In this document: positions 33,690-42,561 of the stretch, one piece after another
Layout: every line of letters begins with the position of its first letter
Position numbering within the stretch: the first letter of the stretch is position 1
Source: Micrococcales bacterium
GTDB lineage: Bacteria > Actinomycetota > Actinomycetes > Actinomycetales > CAWJMD01
DNA: 51,559 bases
Assembly (NCBI GenBank): GCA_002748415.1
Contig: PDSI01000115.1
Span: 1 to 51,559 of the forward strand
Direction: 5' to 3'
Position numbers and translations under genes: made by a program
Notes under the pieces: generated by a model
Seen by the model: the letters and a program-made list of their open reading frames with translations, nothing else
What the model was told of the DNA's origin: nothing
The model's database searches: none

Positions 33690-34148
33690 CTATGTCCACC
33701 CGACAGGCAACGGTCCAGCCACCGTCCGTTCGGCGGGTAGCAGACCGAAGGCCCGCCTGGTCAGGTCGGCAAGGGCGGTCTCGATTCCGGCGAAGTGCTC
33801 GGGACCGAACCGGCGGGCCAGCCCCGCCGCGGTCGTGGACGCCAGCCCCGGCACCGCCGACAACTCGACGGCGGCGACATCCGCACGCTGACGGTCCAAG
33901 CCCACCAGCGCATCCGCGCCCAACAGCTGCGACTGCGCCAACGCGACCAGCACCTCACCCGCCGTGGCGCCCCGCTCCCGCTGCTTGATCGACCCGACAC
34001 CACGGTCGAACCTGCCCACCACATCCAGCCGGTCGACCAGTTCCGCGACCGCGGCCACCCCCGAGGACCCGGTCAACGACCGGTCCGCCGCGCCCACCCG
34101 CACGCGCGTCCGCACCCGGCCACGACCCCGTACGCTGTTCACCGACAA
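33690..34148 (-). pseudogene. IS1380-like transposase, N-terminal remnant
   Basis: A 152-codon frame starting at TTG 34148 with a strong AGGAGG site. The sequence VAELVDRLDVVGRFDR, ERGATAGEVLVALAQSQL and FAGIETALADLTRR resembles the N-terminal domain of IS1380-family transposases. A full enzyme has about 450 residues and a DDE catalytic core; here the frame stops after GPLPVGWT, where that core should begin. It should be inactive. Family assignment is from recall and moderately sure. Confidence 0.6.
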
Positions 34149-34276
34149 GGTGCCCTCCTCACTGGATCATCTACGGCTTTCACAACCACGATTATCCAAG
34201 CAGGACAGGCACCTTCGTCACCTCACACACCGACCGCCCCCACCACTCTCGCGGATCCGGGGCTGAGCCGACTGGT

Positions 34277-34373
34277 GGAGTTCCCCGGCGCGCGCCGCGT
34301 CCTCGTTGTGGGTCCTCGACGAGTAGTGCCCACAATGACGAGTAGTGCCCACAATGCGGAGTTCCCCGGCGCG
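34277..34373. repeat. Nested direct repeats near tRNA-Ala
   Basis: GGAGTTCCCCGGCGCG occurs at 34277-34292 and 34358-34373. Between them a perfect 19-bp tandem pair (34319-34337 and 34338-34356, containing GTAGTGCCCACAATG) is found. Confidence 0.85.
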
Positions 34374-34461
34374 AATGACCTGATAACGAGGTACTGGGCG
34401 GCTACTCGCACCTCACCACCATGGTCACGCCATGCGCCCCGGCTTCGGCCGATGATCTCTT

Positions 34462-34537
34462 TGGTGGAGCTGAGGGGACTCGAACCCCCGACCCCCTCGT
34501 TGCGAACGAGGTGCGCTACCAGCTGCGCTACAGCCCC
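34462..34537 (-). tRNA. tRNA-Ala (anticodon CGC)
   Basis: Complete cloverleaf on the minus strand with encoded CCA. The acceptor GGGGCTG/CAGCTCC contains the G3-U70 pair, the alanine identity element. The anticodon stem CCTCG/CGAGG surrounds loop TTCGCAA (anticodon CGC, codon GCG). The discriminator is A. Its 3' end faces the repeat-rich region. Confidence 0.96.
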
Positions 34538-34656
34538 AGAAAGGCAACGTCGAGTGTAGCACCGGCAGGTACCTGATTCGGGCGTCCTGCCGGGTCTGGG
34601 TGAGGGTGACCGTACGTCGTGACGCGCCGTACGCCGGAGCGCTGCGCGACAGTTCA

Positions 34657-34666
34657 GTAACGTTAC
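34657..34666. promoter_or_regulatory. Second copy of palindrome GTAACGTTAC
   Basis: Identical to 8227-8236. It lies about 150 bases before the DUF4397 gene and about 120 bases upstream of the tRNA-Ala 5' end, so it could act on either. Confidence 0.4.
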
Positions 34667-34765
34667 GTGCATTCCCATGTGGCGATACGCCCGCAAAACA
34701 GCCTATGCGGTCACGTTGCTGGGATATGGAGGTCGTCAGGGCTAGGCTTGGTCGCGTGCAGAGGC

Positions 34766-34797
34766 GCCCCGGATCTTTTCGGGGCATGTTCTTTTTT
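34766..34797 (+). terminator. Terminator-like hairpin in the DUF4397 leader
   Basis: A six-base stem (34766-34771 with 34780-34785, GCCCCG/CGGGGC) and an eight-base loop are followed by a T-rich tail with six consecutive T at 34792-34797, unusual in this DNA. It ends 17 bases before the start codon. It may be an attenuator, or end a short upstream RNA; a TAGGCT box is at 34743-34748. Confidence 0.55.
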
Positions 34798-34814
34798 CGG
34801 CGGAGGCGTCAACG

Positions 34815-35624
34815 ATGCGAACCCGGACGATCACCGGCGTGCTGGTCGGCAGCTGTGCTGTCGCGCTGAGCGCGTCCGTGGCTGCCGCTGCCGAGACCCC
34901 GGCCACCGTCTCGGTCTTCGGTGGGCTGCCCGACATCGTCAGCGATGTCTACGTCGGCGAGCAGCAAGTGGTCTCCGAACTCGCCCCGGGTGAGGTGTCG
35001 CCGCCCATCGCGCTGAAGCCGGGTGAGCACATCGTGACCGTCGTGCCGACCGGGTCTTCGCGGCAGAATGCCGCGGACCGGGCCACCCAGACCATCAGCG
35101 TCCAGGCGGGGACGTCCACCACCGTGTCGGTCTTCCTGGACCCCGCCGGAACCGAGAGCATCACGCAGTTCGCCAACTCCACCCGGGCAGCCGAGGGTAA
35201 GGCCGTCCTCGACGTCCGGCATGTCGCCCAGTCCGCGGCCATCGACCTGAAGCTGAACGACAAGCCGGTGTTGAACAACCTGCGCAGCGGGCAATCGTCC
35301 GAATTGACCGTTGCCCCCGGTGGTTCCAGCCTCGTGGTCACCGAGGCAGGCAGCGCATCGCCGATGATCGGCCCACTCGGCGTCAAGGCCCCTGCGGGAG
35401 GCGTGACGGCCGTGTACGTCTGGGGTGAGCCAGGCTCGTGGCATGTCACCACGCAGGACTTGGCCGCCGTCCAATCCACCTCTGCCGTGCCGACCAGCAT
35501 CCCGGCCGGTGAAGGTGCCGACGCAGGCCGCTGGGCTGCCTGGGGCCTGGCCGCGGCGGGCTTAACCGCTATCGGGGGGTCGCTGACGCTCGTTCGGCGC
35601 TCGAGCCCGGTTGTCACCGGTTAG
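34815..35624 (+). CDS. DUF4397 surface protein
   Basis: A 269-residue exported protein. Signal peptide (residues 1-26, cut near SVAAAAE), two DUF4397-type beta domains (ATVSVFGGLPDIVSDVYV and AVLDVRHVAQSAAIDLKLN), a Thr/Ser linker and a C-terminal helix with an RR tail. There is no LPxTG-like motif that I can see, so it may be membrane-anchored. DUF4397 genes are often paired with class F sortases in Actinobacteria, as here. GGAGG nine bases before ATG gives a normal ribosome site, with a leader carrying a hairpin. Confidence 0.88.
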   Translation: MRTRTITGVLVGSCAVALSASVAAAAETPATVSVFGGLPDIVSDVYVGEQQVVSELAPGEVSPPIALKPGEHIVTVVPTGSSRQNAADRATQTISVQAGTSTTVSVFLDPAGTESITQFANSTRAAEGKAVLDVRHVAQSAAIDLKLNDKPVLNNLRSGQSSELTVAPGGSSLVVTEAGSASPMIGPLGVKAPAGGVTAVYVWGEPGSWHVTTQDLAAVQSTSAVPTSIPAGEGADAGRWAAWGLAAAGLTAIGGSLTLVRRSSPVVTG

Positions 35625-35627
35625 TGT
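35622..35627 (+). promoter_or_regulatory. -10 box TAGTGT on the DUF4397 stop codon
   Basis: The TAG stop (35622-35624) is part of TAGTGT, which ends six bases before GTG 35634. The sortase may thus have its own leaderless promoter. Confidence 0.45.
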
Positions 35628-35633
35628 CGAGAT

Positions 35634-36302
35634 GTGCACGGCATCCTGGACGCCACAGTGTTCCAGGCGGTGGTGCGAAGGTTGCCCGCGGTCGTCCTCG
35701 CCACTGCCGGCTTCGTGCTGCTGTGGGCCTATGCGGCCCGGCCGGTCGCTGATTCAGACCTGTTGACCGGACGGCGGCTTCCCACGTTCGAGCAAGCGGC
35801 CGCCACCCGGCCACTGCCGGCACCGGTCCAGGACGCGCAACCACACTCCGGCTCCCCGCCGGCGCTACTGCGGATCAGCCAGCTGTCGGTGACCGCCGAC
35901 ATCGTCCCGGTGCCCACCACGGCCGAAGGCTCGATGGCCGTCCCGGCCGACGTCGGCACCGTCGGTTGGTACCGGAACAGTCCACCACCCGGGTCCGCGC
36001 GAGGGTCGATGGTACTGGCCGGGCACGTCAATGCTCGTGGCCAGGGCGCCGGGGCGCTGGCTCGGTTGTCCACCCTCCGGCCGGGTATGACCATCGTCGT
36101 GCGTTCCGTGGACGGAGCCGACCACGTGTACGAGGTGCTGCGCACCACTGAGTACCACAAGCAGGCGCTGCCGGTGTCGTCGATCTTCGACCGCAACGGG
36201 CAGCCGTTGCTGACGCTGATCACCTGCGGCGGGGAGTACCTGGGCCGCGGGGTCGGCTACGAGGACAACGTCGTGGTGACCGCGGCTCCGCTGCGCAACT
36301 GA
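35634..36302 (+). CDS. Class F sortase
   Basis: A 222-residue transpeptidase with one N-terminal membrane helix (about 17-35) and a catalytic domain outside. The catalytic residues are H131 (LAGHVNARGQG), C198 (LITCGGEY) and R205 (LGRGVGYEDN), the class F arrangement. It starts nine bases after DUF4397 and may attach or process that protein, although no sorting motif is seen. Natural substrates of class F sortases are poorly known. Confidence 0.93.
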   Translation: MHGILDATVFQAVVRRLPAVVLATAGFVLLWAYAARPVADSDLLTGRRLPTFEQAAATRPLPAPVQDAQPHSGSPPALLRISQLSVTADIVPVPTTAEGSMAVPADVGTVGWYRNSPPPGSARGSMVLAGHVNARGQGAGALARLSTLRPGMTIVVRSVDGADHVYEVLRTTEYHKQALPVSSIFDRNGQPLLTLITCGGEYLGRGVGYEDNVVVTAAPLRN

Positions 36303-36338
36303 TCCCGCCTGCCGGCGAAGCGCGGCTGGGCTGGCCCG

Positions 36339-37967
36339 TCAGATCCAGCTGGGCAACCACATGCGCTGCTGCCAGGCGGCGTGCGGGATTACTTCGGCCA
36401 CCCACACCGGCCAGAAGAACCAGGCGGCGACCACGGCGGCGAGTACCACGGCCGCGGCCGCGACGACCCGCAGCGTCGTCGGTCGCTGTCTGCGGCCGGC
36501 GACCACCGAGACCCGGTCGACGCCCAGCACCAACCCCAGTCCGTAGGTGAGTGCCAGCACGGTATAGGGGACGAACGCCACCGCGTAGAAGGTATAGATG
36601 GTGCGCTCCTGGAACGCGAACCACGGCAGATACCCGCCAGCCATCCCGGCCAGGATCGCCCCGGCCCGCCAGTCACGTGCCCCCACCCAGTAGGCGACCA
36701 CGAACAACAGTGCCAGGGTGCCGCCCCACCAGACCACCGGGTTGCCCAGCGAGGTGATCGCCTGCGAGCACTGTTCCGTCCCGCATACGTCGGCAGGTGC
36801 CTCGTAGAAGAACGAGGTCGGGCGGCTCTGGATCAGCCACGCCCACGGGTTGGACATGTACGTGTGTTCCTGGTTCAGGGTCAGGTGGAACTTGTACATG
36901 TCCGCGTGGTAGTGCCACAGCGACCGCAGCCAGTCCGGGACGGGAACGCCCGAGGGGTGCTGCGACCCCCAGTGGCGCAGGTACCCGCCGGAGGAGCGGA
37001 TCCAGCCGGACCACGTGCTTACGTAGACCACCAGGATCACCGGCGCCATCGTCACGAACGCCGTGATCCCGTCCCGCAGCAGGCCCGCCGACGCCCACCG
37101 CCGCACCCCGGCGGCCCGCAACGCGCCCATGTCCCACAGCACTGTCATCAGCCCGAACGCCGCGAAGAAGTACAGCCCCGACCACTTCACCCCGCAGGCC
37201 AGGCCCAGGCTGACCGCTGCCACCAGCCGCCACGGCCGCCACACCAGCCACGGCCCCAGATCGCGCCGGTCACCCACCCCGGAGCGGGCCACCACCAACT
37301 CCGCCAACCGTTCTCGCGCCCAGAACCGGTCGGCCACCAGTGCGCTGAACGCCGCCAGCGCGAAGAACGCCAGGAAGATGTCCAGGATCGCGGTACGCGA
37401 CATGACCAGGTGGTTGCCGTCCACGGCCAGCAGCAGGCCCGCTGCGCAGCCCAGCAGCGTCGACCCGAACATCCGCCGCGCGGTGCGCGCCAGCATCAGC
37501 ACCATCAGTGTTCCGCACGCCGCGGCAGCGAATCGCCAGCCGAACGAGGAGTCCACTCCGAACAGCCGGATGCCGACCGCGAGCATCCACTTGCCCACCG
37601 GCGGGTGCACGGCCCGGTCCCCGGCGTCGAGAAAAATGCTGGGGGTGCCGGCGGTGAACGAGGCGTCGGCTTCCTCGGGCCACCGGTTCTCGAACCCGGT
37701 CGCCAGCAGCGTGTAGGCCTGTTTGACGTAGTAGGTCTCGTCGAACACCAGCTTGTGCGGCGTGCCCAACCGGAAGAAGCGCAGCAGCCCGGCGACAGCC
37801 GCCACGAACAGTGGCCCTGCCCATCCCCAGTACGTGTCGGTGAGTCGTGGGCCGGCCAGGTGTGCGCGCAATCGCTGCACATCGTCGGCGGGCATGGTGC
37901 CCGGTACCGGTGCAGGTGGATTGGGCCGGGGCCGCGCGTGCCTACGCGCCGCGTCTGCTGTGGTCAC
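36339..37967 (-). CDS. pmt: Protein O-mannosyltransferase (GT39)
   Basis: A 542-residue polytopic enzyme that transfers mannose from polyprenyl-phosphate-mannose to exported proteins. The catalytic Asp-Glu of loop 1 is in VFDETYYVKQAY, followed by HPPVGKWMLA and about ten helices. The C-terminus WLPSWI matches mycobacterial Pmt (WLPSWR). GTG 37967 is my choice; ATG 37895 (518 residues) is also possible because the extra residues are Pro/Arg rich. It is divergent from rsmI, as in mycobacteria. Confidence 0.92.
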   Translation of the reverse strand: MTTADAARRHARPRPNPPAPVPGTMPADDVQRLRAHLAGPRLTDTYWGWAGPLFVAAVAGLLRFFRLGTPHKLVFDETYYVKQAYTLLATGFENRWPEEADASFTAGTPSIFLDAGDRAVHPPVGKWMLAVGIRLFGVDSSFGWRFAAAACGTLMVLMLARTARRMFGSTLLGCAAGLLLAVDGNHLVMSRTAILDIFLAFFALAAFSALVADRFWARERLAELVVARSGVGDRRDLGPWLVWRPWRLVAAVSLGLACGVKWSGLYFFAAFGLMTVLWDMGALRAAGVRRWASAGLLRDGITAFVTMAPVILVVYVSTWSGWIRSSGGYLRHWGSQHPSGVPVPDWLRSLWHYHADMYKFHLTLNQEHTYMSNPWAWLIQSRPTSFFYEAPADVCGTEQCSQAITSLGNPVVWWGGTLALLFVVAYWVGARDWRAGAILAGMAGGYLPWFAFQERTIYTFYAVAFVPYTVLALTYGLGLVLGVDRVSVVAGRRQRPTTLRVVAAAAVVLAAVVAAWFFWPVWVAEVIPHAAWQQRMWLPSWI

Positions 37968-37987
37968 GGAATCGCGGGTCCTTCCCT

Positions 37988-38037
37988 CCTGGTCTTGCCT
38001 TCCTGGTCTTGCCTTCCTGGTCTTGCCATCCTGGTCT
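37988..38037. repeat. 14-bp tandem repeat between pmt and rsmI
   Basis: The unit CCTGGTCTTGCCTT is repeated about 3.6 times (copies at 37988, 38002, 38016 and a partial at 38030). It lies about 20 bases before the pmt start, in its leader or promoter. The unit length is not a multiple of three. Confidence 0.85.
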
Positions 38038-38153
38038 CGGTCAAGACTGCCAGAGCCGATGCGCCGCCACGCGCCTTCCCAGCGGTTGAGGACCCGCAGC
38101 GCGCTCGCCGCCGGGGCTGGGGTGAGGCCGCACCGGTACTGCAAGATGGAGGT

Positions 38154-39026
38154 ATGGCCGATGAAGACCTCGCCGGGACTCCGGCCGGTGTGCTGGTGCT
38201 CGCGGCGACCCCGATCGGCGATGCCGAGGATGCCTCCCCGCGGTTGCGCCACCAACTCGGCAGCGCCGACGTGCTCGCAGCCGAGGACACCCGCCGGCTG
38301 CACCGGCTGCTCAGCACCCTGGGCGTGCGTCCCGCCGGGAGGGTGGTATCGCACCATGCGCACAACGAGGCGGCTTCCACTGCCGAACTGGTCCGGCTGA
38401 TGGCCGATGAGGGGCAGTGCGTGGTCCTCGTCAGCGACGCGGGCATGCCCACCTTGTCCGACCCTGGCTACCGGCTGACCACGGCGGCCGTCGAGGCCGG
38501 AGTCAGGGTCACCGCGTTGCCTGGCCCGTCGGCCTCGCTGACCGCGCTGGCGGTCTCCGGGCTGCCCGCCGCCAAGTTCTGCTTCGAGGGATTCCTGCCT
38601 CGCCGGGCGGGTGAGCGGGAACGGACACTGGCCGGATTGGCCGGCGAGACGCGCACGATGATCTTCTTCGAGGCGCCCCACCGGCTGGGCGCGGCGTTAC
38701 GGGCGATGGCCGATGAGCTCGGCGACGACCGGGCAGCCGCGTTGTGCCGGGAACTCACCAAGACCCACGAACAGGTGCTGCGTGCGCCGCTGGGCGAGCT
38801 GTGGGAGTGGAGCCAGGCGAATCAGGTGCTCGGTGAGATCACCCTGGTCGTCGCCGGCCTAACCCCGCAGCCGCCCAGCACCGCCGATCTGGTGATTCAG
38901 GTACGGGACCGGACCGAGGATGGGCAGCGGCTGAAGGACGCGGTCAAGGAGGTGGCCAAGATGGCTGGGGTCTCGGCCCGGGAACTGTACGAGGTGTGCC
39001 ACGATCCGCAGCACGCTGCGGACTGA
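38154..39026 (+). CDS. rsmI: 16S rRNA (cytidine-1402-2'-O)-methyltransferase RsmI
   Basis: A 290-residue tetrapyrrole-methylase-fold enzyme. Signatures are VLAATPIGDAEDASPR, AAEDTRRLHRLL, SDAGMPTLSDPGYRL and PGPSASLTALAVSGLP. It modifies C1402 in the ribosomal P site. ATG 38154 has GGAGG immediately before it and CAAGAT, a near -10 box, six bases upstream. Divergent from pmt. Confidence 0.95.
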   Translation: MADEDLAGTPAGVLVLAATPIGDAEDASPRLRHQLGSADVLAAEDTRRLHRLLSTLGVRPAGRVVSHHAHNEAASTAELVRLMADEGQCVVLVSDAGMPTLSDPGYRLTTAAVEAGVRVTALPGPSASLTALAVSGLPAAKFCFEGFLPRRAGERERTLAGLAGETRTMIFFEAPHRLGAALRAMADELGDDRAAALCRELTKTHEQVLRAPLGELWEWSQANQVLGEITLVVAGLTPQPPSTADLVIQVRDRTEDGQRLKDAVKEVAKMAGVSARELYEVCHDPQHAAD

Positions 39027-39058
39027 CCTGCAGCCGGCCGGACTGACCCGCAGCAGGC
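39019..39058. repeat. 20-bp imperfect tandem duplication over the rsmI stop
   Basis: Copies at 39019-39038 and 39039-39058 differ at two positions. The first contains the TGA of rsmI. Confidence 0.7.
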
Positions 39059-39075
39059 CGGGGTGACGGTCCGGA

Positions 39076-39831
39076 TCACACCGGGCTCGCCGCGCTGTCT
39101 GCGGCTTCCGGCGGCGGCGCGCCGAGCACGTAGAAGGCATTGCCTTCCGAGTCATGCATGGTCAGCCCGTGCGCGTCGTCCTCACCCTTGCGGTACTTGG
39201 CACCCAGCGATTTCAGGTACGCGGTGGACTGCGGCGTGCCGCCGACCGCCAACCGCACCCGGCCCAGTCGCGGTGCGCCGTCGTCGGTCGGCGAGAATGT
39301 CAACGCGGGCCCGGTGAGGCTGCGACGGCGTAGCCCGACGAGGGGTTCCGCGTTCTCGTTCACCGCAGGCACCCGCACGTAGCCCAGCGCCTGCGCCCAG
39401 AACTCGGCCAGTGCCTCGGGGTTGCGGGCCGGGATGATGATCTCGGTCAGCGGGCCGGTATCCGGGTAGTCCACCAGCGGCTCGAGCAAACAGAACTCGT
39501 TGCCCTCCGGATCCCGCAGCACCAGCTTTGTCGCCCGGCCCTGCCCGACATCGGCGCGACGAGCGCCCTGCTGGATGAGTTTATCGGCCATGGCGCGCCG
39601 CGCAGCGGTCCCGGGGCACCCGAGATGGAAGTGCAGGCGGTTGCGCCTCGACTTGGGTTGGTCGGAGCCGACAAACCGCAGCGGCAGCCCGTTGCCCGGT
39701 GGGACTATCGCAGGATGCTCAGTGTCCCGGTCGATCAGTTCCCACCCCAGCACGTTCGACCACCAGGCCGCCGTCTGTCGCGCGGCGATGCTGGCGATGG
39801 ACACATGCACCAGTTGCAGGCGCGTGCTCAT
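39076..39831 (-). CDS. Two-domain VOC (glyoxalase-like) protein
   Basis: A 251-residue protein made of two glyoxalase/bleomycin-resistance modules (about 5-120 and 125-240). [16 protein letters not shown] closes the first module and [15 protein letters not shown] the second. The metal ligands of active enzymes cannot be confirmed. ATG 39831 is set by a TACAGT box seven bases before it; an in-frame start at 39840 would cut into that box. It is divergent from metG with 64 bases between them. Confidence 0.87.
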   Translation of the reverse strand: MSTRLQLVHVSIASIAARQTAAWWSNVLGWELIDRDTEHPAIVPPGNGLPLRFVGSDQPKSRRNRLHFHLGCPGTAARRAMADKLIQQGARRADVGQGRATKLVLRDPEGNEFCLLEPLVDYPDTGPLTEIIIPARNPEALAEFWAQALGYVRVPAVNENAEPLVGLRRRSLTGPALTFSPTDDGAPRLGRVRLAVGGTPQSTAYLKSLGAKYRKGEDDAHGLTMHDSEGNAFYVLGAPPPEAADSAASPV

Positions 39832-39838
39832 GACTCGC

Positions 39839-39844
39839 ACTGTA
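39839..39844 (-). promoter_or_regulatory. -10 box TACAGT of the VOC gene
   Basis: TACAGT, seven bases, then ATG, on the minus strand. Confidence 0.5.
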
Positions 39845-39882
39845 GTGGGCCGAACCGATGTGTCTCATCCCGGGGTCCTCAC

Positions 39883-39888
39883 TACGCT
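39883..39888 (+). promoter_or_regulatory. -10 box TACGCT of metG
   Basis: TACGCT, seven bases, then ATG 39896. It supports the short start against a longer frame opening at 39500. Confidence 0.55.
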
Positions 39889-39895
39889 GATACCC

Positions 39896-41695
39896 ATGTC
39901 ATTCGTTCTGTCCGCAGTTGCCTGGCCCTATACCAACGGACCCCGACATATCGGCCACGTCGCCGGGTTTGGTGTTCCTTCTGACGTCTTCAGCCGGTAC
40001 ATGCGGATGGCCGGGCATGACGTGTTGATGGTGTCCGGCACCGACGAACACGGAACCCCGATCCTGGTGCTGGCCGAACAGGAGGGCGTGCCGCCACGAG
40101 AACTGGCGGACAAGTACAACCAGGTCATCGTGAACGACCTGGCCGCGCTCGGGCTGTCCTACGACCTGTTCACCCGGACCACCACCCGCAACCATTACGC
40201 GGTGGCTCAGGAGATGTTCGCTGCCTTGCACCGCAACGGTTACATGATCGAGCAGACCACCTCCGGTGCGATTTCTGCGTCCACTGGGCGTACCTTGCCG
40301 GACCGCTACATTCACGGTATCTGCCCGATCTGTTCTTTCGACGGCGCGCGTGGCGACCAGTGCGACAACTGCGGTAACCAATTGGACGCGCACGACCTGA
40401 TCAACCCGCGCAGCAGAATCAACGGGGAGGTTCCCCAGTTCGTCGAAACACAGCACTTCTTCCTCGATCTTCCGGCGTTGGCCGAGGCGTTGCAGGAATG
40501 GCTGGATCACAAAGAGGCAGAGGGTCTGTGGCGGCCCAACGTCATCCGGTTCAGCAAGAACATCCTCGAGGACATCCGGCCACGAGCGATGACCCGTGAC
40601 ATCGACTGGGGTATCCCGGTCCCGTTGCCGGACTGGGAGGACAACCCGAACAAGCGGCTTTACGTGTGGTTCGACGCGGTCATCGGGTACCTGTCCGCAT
40701 CCATCGAGTGGGCGCGGCGCAGCGGCGACCCGGACGCGTGGCGGCAATGGTGGAACAACCCCGACGCGGTGTCCTACTACTTCATGGGCAAGGACAACAT
40801 CACCTTCCACTCCCAGATCTGGCCGGCCGAGCTGTTGGGCTACTCCGGCAAGGGATCTCGTGGCGGGCAGCCGGGCGAGTACGGTGAGCTCAACCTGCCC
40901 ACCGAGGTGGTCTCCAGCGAGTTCCTCACCATGGAAGGGGCCAAGTTCTCCTCCAGCCGGGGAGTGGTCATCTACGTCTCCGACATGCTGGAGCGTTACC
41001 AGGCCGACGCATTGCGGTACTTCATCAGCGCGGCCGGCCCGGAGAACCAGGACACCGACTTCACCTGGGCGGAGTTCGTCCGGCGCACCAACGACGAATT
41101 GGTGGCCGGCTGGGGAAACCTGGTGAACCGCACCGCGAGCCTGCTGCACAAGAACATCGGCTCGATCCCGCCCGCCGGTGAGTTCACCGCGCAGGACCGC
41201 GCACTGCTGGCGCGCACCGGAGCCGCCTTCGGCACGGTCGGCGGGCTCATCGAGCGGCACCGGCAGAAGCAGGCCATCGGTGAGGCGATGCGCACGGTCG
41301 GCGAGGTCAACAAATACCTGTCCGACATGGCACCGTGGGCACTGAAGAAGACCGACCCGGACCGGATGGCCTGCGTGTTGCACGTCGCGGCCCAGGCCAT
41401 CTCGGACTGCAATACGTTCTTGTCGCCGTTCTTGCCGCATGCGGCCCAAAAGGTCCACGAAATTTTCGGCCGCACAGGCGTCTTCGCGCCGATGCCGCAG
41501 GTGGTGCGGGTGGCCGACCTGGACGGCGGACCCGACTACCCCATCCTGACCGGTGACTACGCCGACCCACCGCCGTGGCGTTCGGTACCCATCGAGGCCG
41601 GTACCCCTATTCCCGCGCCCGCACCGGTGTTCACCAAGCTGGACGACTCGGTGGTCGACACGGAATTGGACCGGATGCGGCAAAGGGCCGGCTGA
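39896..41695 (+). CDS. metG: Methionyl-tRNA synthetase
   Basis: A 599-residue class I synthetase. HIGH is at residues 18-21 (RHIGHVAG), and a four-Cys zinc knuckle is in CPICSFDG and CDNCGNQL. The KMSKS loop reads AKFSSSRG, a normal variant in this type of MetG. The anticodon-binding domain is present. There is no C-terminal tRNA-binding extension. It overlaps tatD by one base (TGATG). Confidence 0.96.
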   Translation: MSFVLSAVAWPYTNGPRHIGHVAGFGVPSDVFSRYMRMAGHDVLMVSGTDEHGTPILVLAEQEGVPPRELADKYNQVIVNDLAALGLSYDLFTRTTTRNHYAVAQEMFAALHRNGYMIEQTTSGAISASTGRTLPDRYIHGICPICSFDGARGDQCDNCGNQLDAHDLINPRSRINGEVPQFVETQHFFLDLPALAEALQEWLDHKEAEGLWRPNVIRFSKNILEDIRPRAMTRDIDWGIPVPLPDWEDNPNKRLYVWFDAVIGYLSASIEWARRSGDPDAWRQWWNNPDAVSYYFMGKDNITFHSQIWPAELLGYSGKGSRGGQPGEYGELNLPTEVVSSEFLTMEGAKFSSSRGVVIYVSDMLERYQADALRYFISAAGPENQDTDFTWAEFVRRTNDELVAGWGNLVNRTASLLHKNIGSIPPAGEFTAQDRALLARTGAAFGTVGGLIERHRQKQAIGEAMRTVGEVNKYLSDMAPWALKKTDPDRMACVLHVAAQAISDCNTFLSPFLPHAAQKVHEIFGRTGVFAPMPQVVRVADLDGGPDYPILTGDYADPPPWRSVPIEAGTPIPAPAPVFTKLDDSVVDTELDRMRQRAG

Positions 41696-42561
41696 TGGCC
41701 GAACGGCAGCCACGCAAGGACTCCCACGTTCGTCCGCCGCTACCCGCCCCGGCGCCGGCCGTGCCGGGCGGACTCGTGGACAATCACACCCACCTGGACC
41801 ACGAATCCGACGACACGGTGGTCCGCGGCCTGCTCGCGGCCGGTGCTCACGTAGGAGTGCCCAGGGCGGTGACGATCGGCTGCAACTTGCCCGCGGCCGA
41901 GTGGACGGCAGGCGCGGTGACCAGGTTCGACCAGTTGCTGGGCGGCGTGGCCATTCATCCGAACACCGCTCCCCGGCACGCCGCGGACGGGAATCTCGAC
42001 GACGCGCTGGCCCGCATCGAGGAACTGGCTCGCGGCCCACGCATCGCTGCGATCAGCGAAACCGGCCTGGACTGGTTCCGCACCGACCGGGACGACGCGC
42101 CGGCCCGCTCGGCACAGGAGTATTCCTTCCGCGCCCACATCGAGATGGCCAAGCGGCTGGGCCTGCCGATGCAGATCCACGACCGGGATGCGCACGAAGA
42201 CGTCCTGCGCATCCTGGCCGACGAAGGCGCACCTGACATCACTGTTTTCCACTGCTTCTCCGGCGACGAGCAGATGGCCAGGTTCTGTGCCGGGCAAGGG
42301 TGGTACCTGTCCTTCGCCGGCACGCTCACCTTCAAGAACGCTCACCAGCTTCGGGCTGCGGCTGCCGCCGTGCCGCCCGGACAGTTGCTGGTGGAGACGG
42401 ACGCCCCCTACCTGACCCCGATGCCCTACCGCGGCAAACCGAACGCCAGTTATCTGATTCCGCTCACCCTACGGGCACTGGCCCAGACCCGCAGTGAGCC
42501 TGAACAGGCTCTGGCCGAACAGATCACGAAGACCAGTGAGCGGCTCTACGGGCCCTGGTGA
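41695..42561 (+). CDS. tatD: TatD-family metal-dependent hydrolase/DNase
   Basis: A 288-residue TIM-barrel hydrolase. Metal ligands are in VDNHTHLD, the Glu of SETGLDWF, the His of QIHDRDAHED, the His of VFHCFSG, and the Asp of VETDAPYLTP. TatD enzymes act as 3'-5' exonucleases. It is coupled to metG. Its last 16 bases overlap the end of the convergent GGDEF gene, which separates it from rpfB. Confidence 0.94.
   Translation: MAERQPRKDSHVRPPLPAPAPAVPGGLVDNHTHLDHESDDTVVRGLLAAGAHVGVPRAVTIGCNLPAAEWTAGAVTRFDQLLGGVAIHPNTAPRHAADGNLDDALARIEELARGPRIAAISETGLDWFRTDRDDAPARSAQEYSFRAHIEMAKRLGLPMQIHDRDAHEDVLRILADEGAPDITVFHCFSGDEQMARFCAGQGWYLSFAGTLTFKNAHQLRAAAAAVPPGQLLVETDAPYLTPMPYRGKPNASYLIPLTLRALAQTRSEPEQALAEQITKTSERLYGPW

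Larger units (their letters stand above)
33159..34461. other. Gene-poor region: repeats and IS remnant
   Basis: About 1.3 kb between the GH13 gene and tRNA-Ala. It holds one copy of the 80-bp palindromic element (33375-33454), a truncated IS1380-like transposase (33690-34148) and two sets of direct repeats (34277-34373). The open frames in 33159-33690 overlap each other on both strands and resemble no protein I know. It looks like a decayed insertion site. Confidence 0.7.

Noticed and set aside
33159..33690. Several 60-110 codon frames downstream of the GH13 gene
   Set aside because: They overlap on both strands, include the palindromic element and show no recognisable protein.
34462..34485. 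Possible att site in the tRNA-Ala 3' end
   Set aside because: No repeat of the tRNA end longer than about eight bases is found in the adjacent region, and there is no integrase.
36381..39026. An 881-codon open frame on the plus strand across pmt and rsmI
   Set aside because: Only its last 290 codons (RsmI) are real; the earlier part is the high-GC shadow of pmt and is Arg/Pro/His rich with no family.
39899..42040. A 713-codon minus-strand frame opposite metG/tatD
   Set aside because: Shadow of metG; no motif and no ribosome site that I can see.
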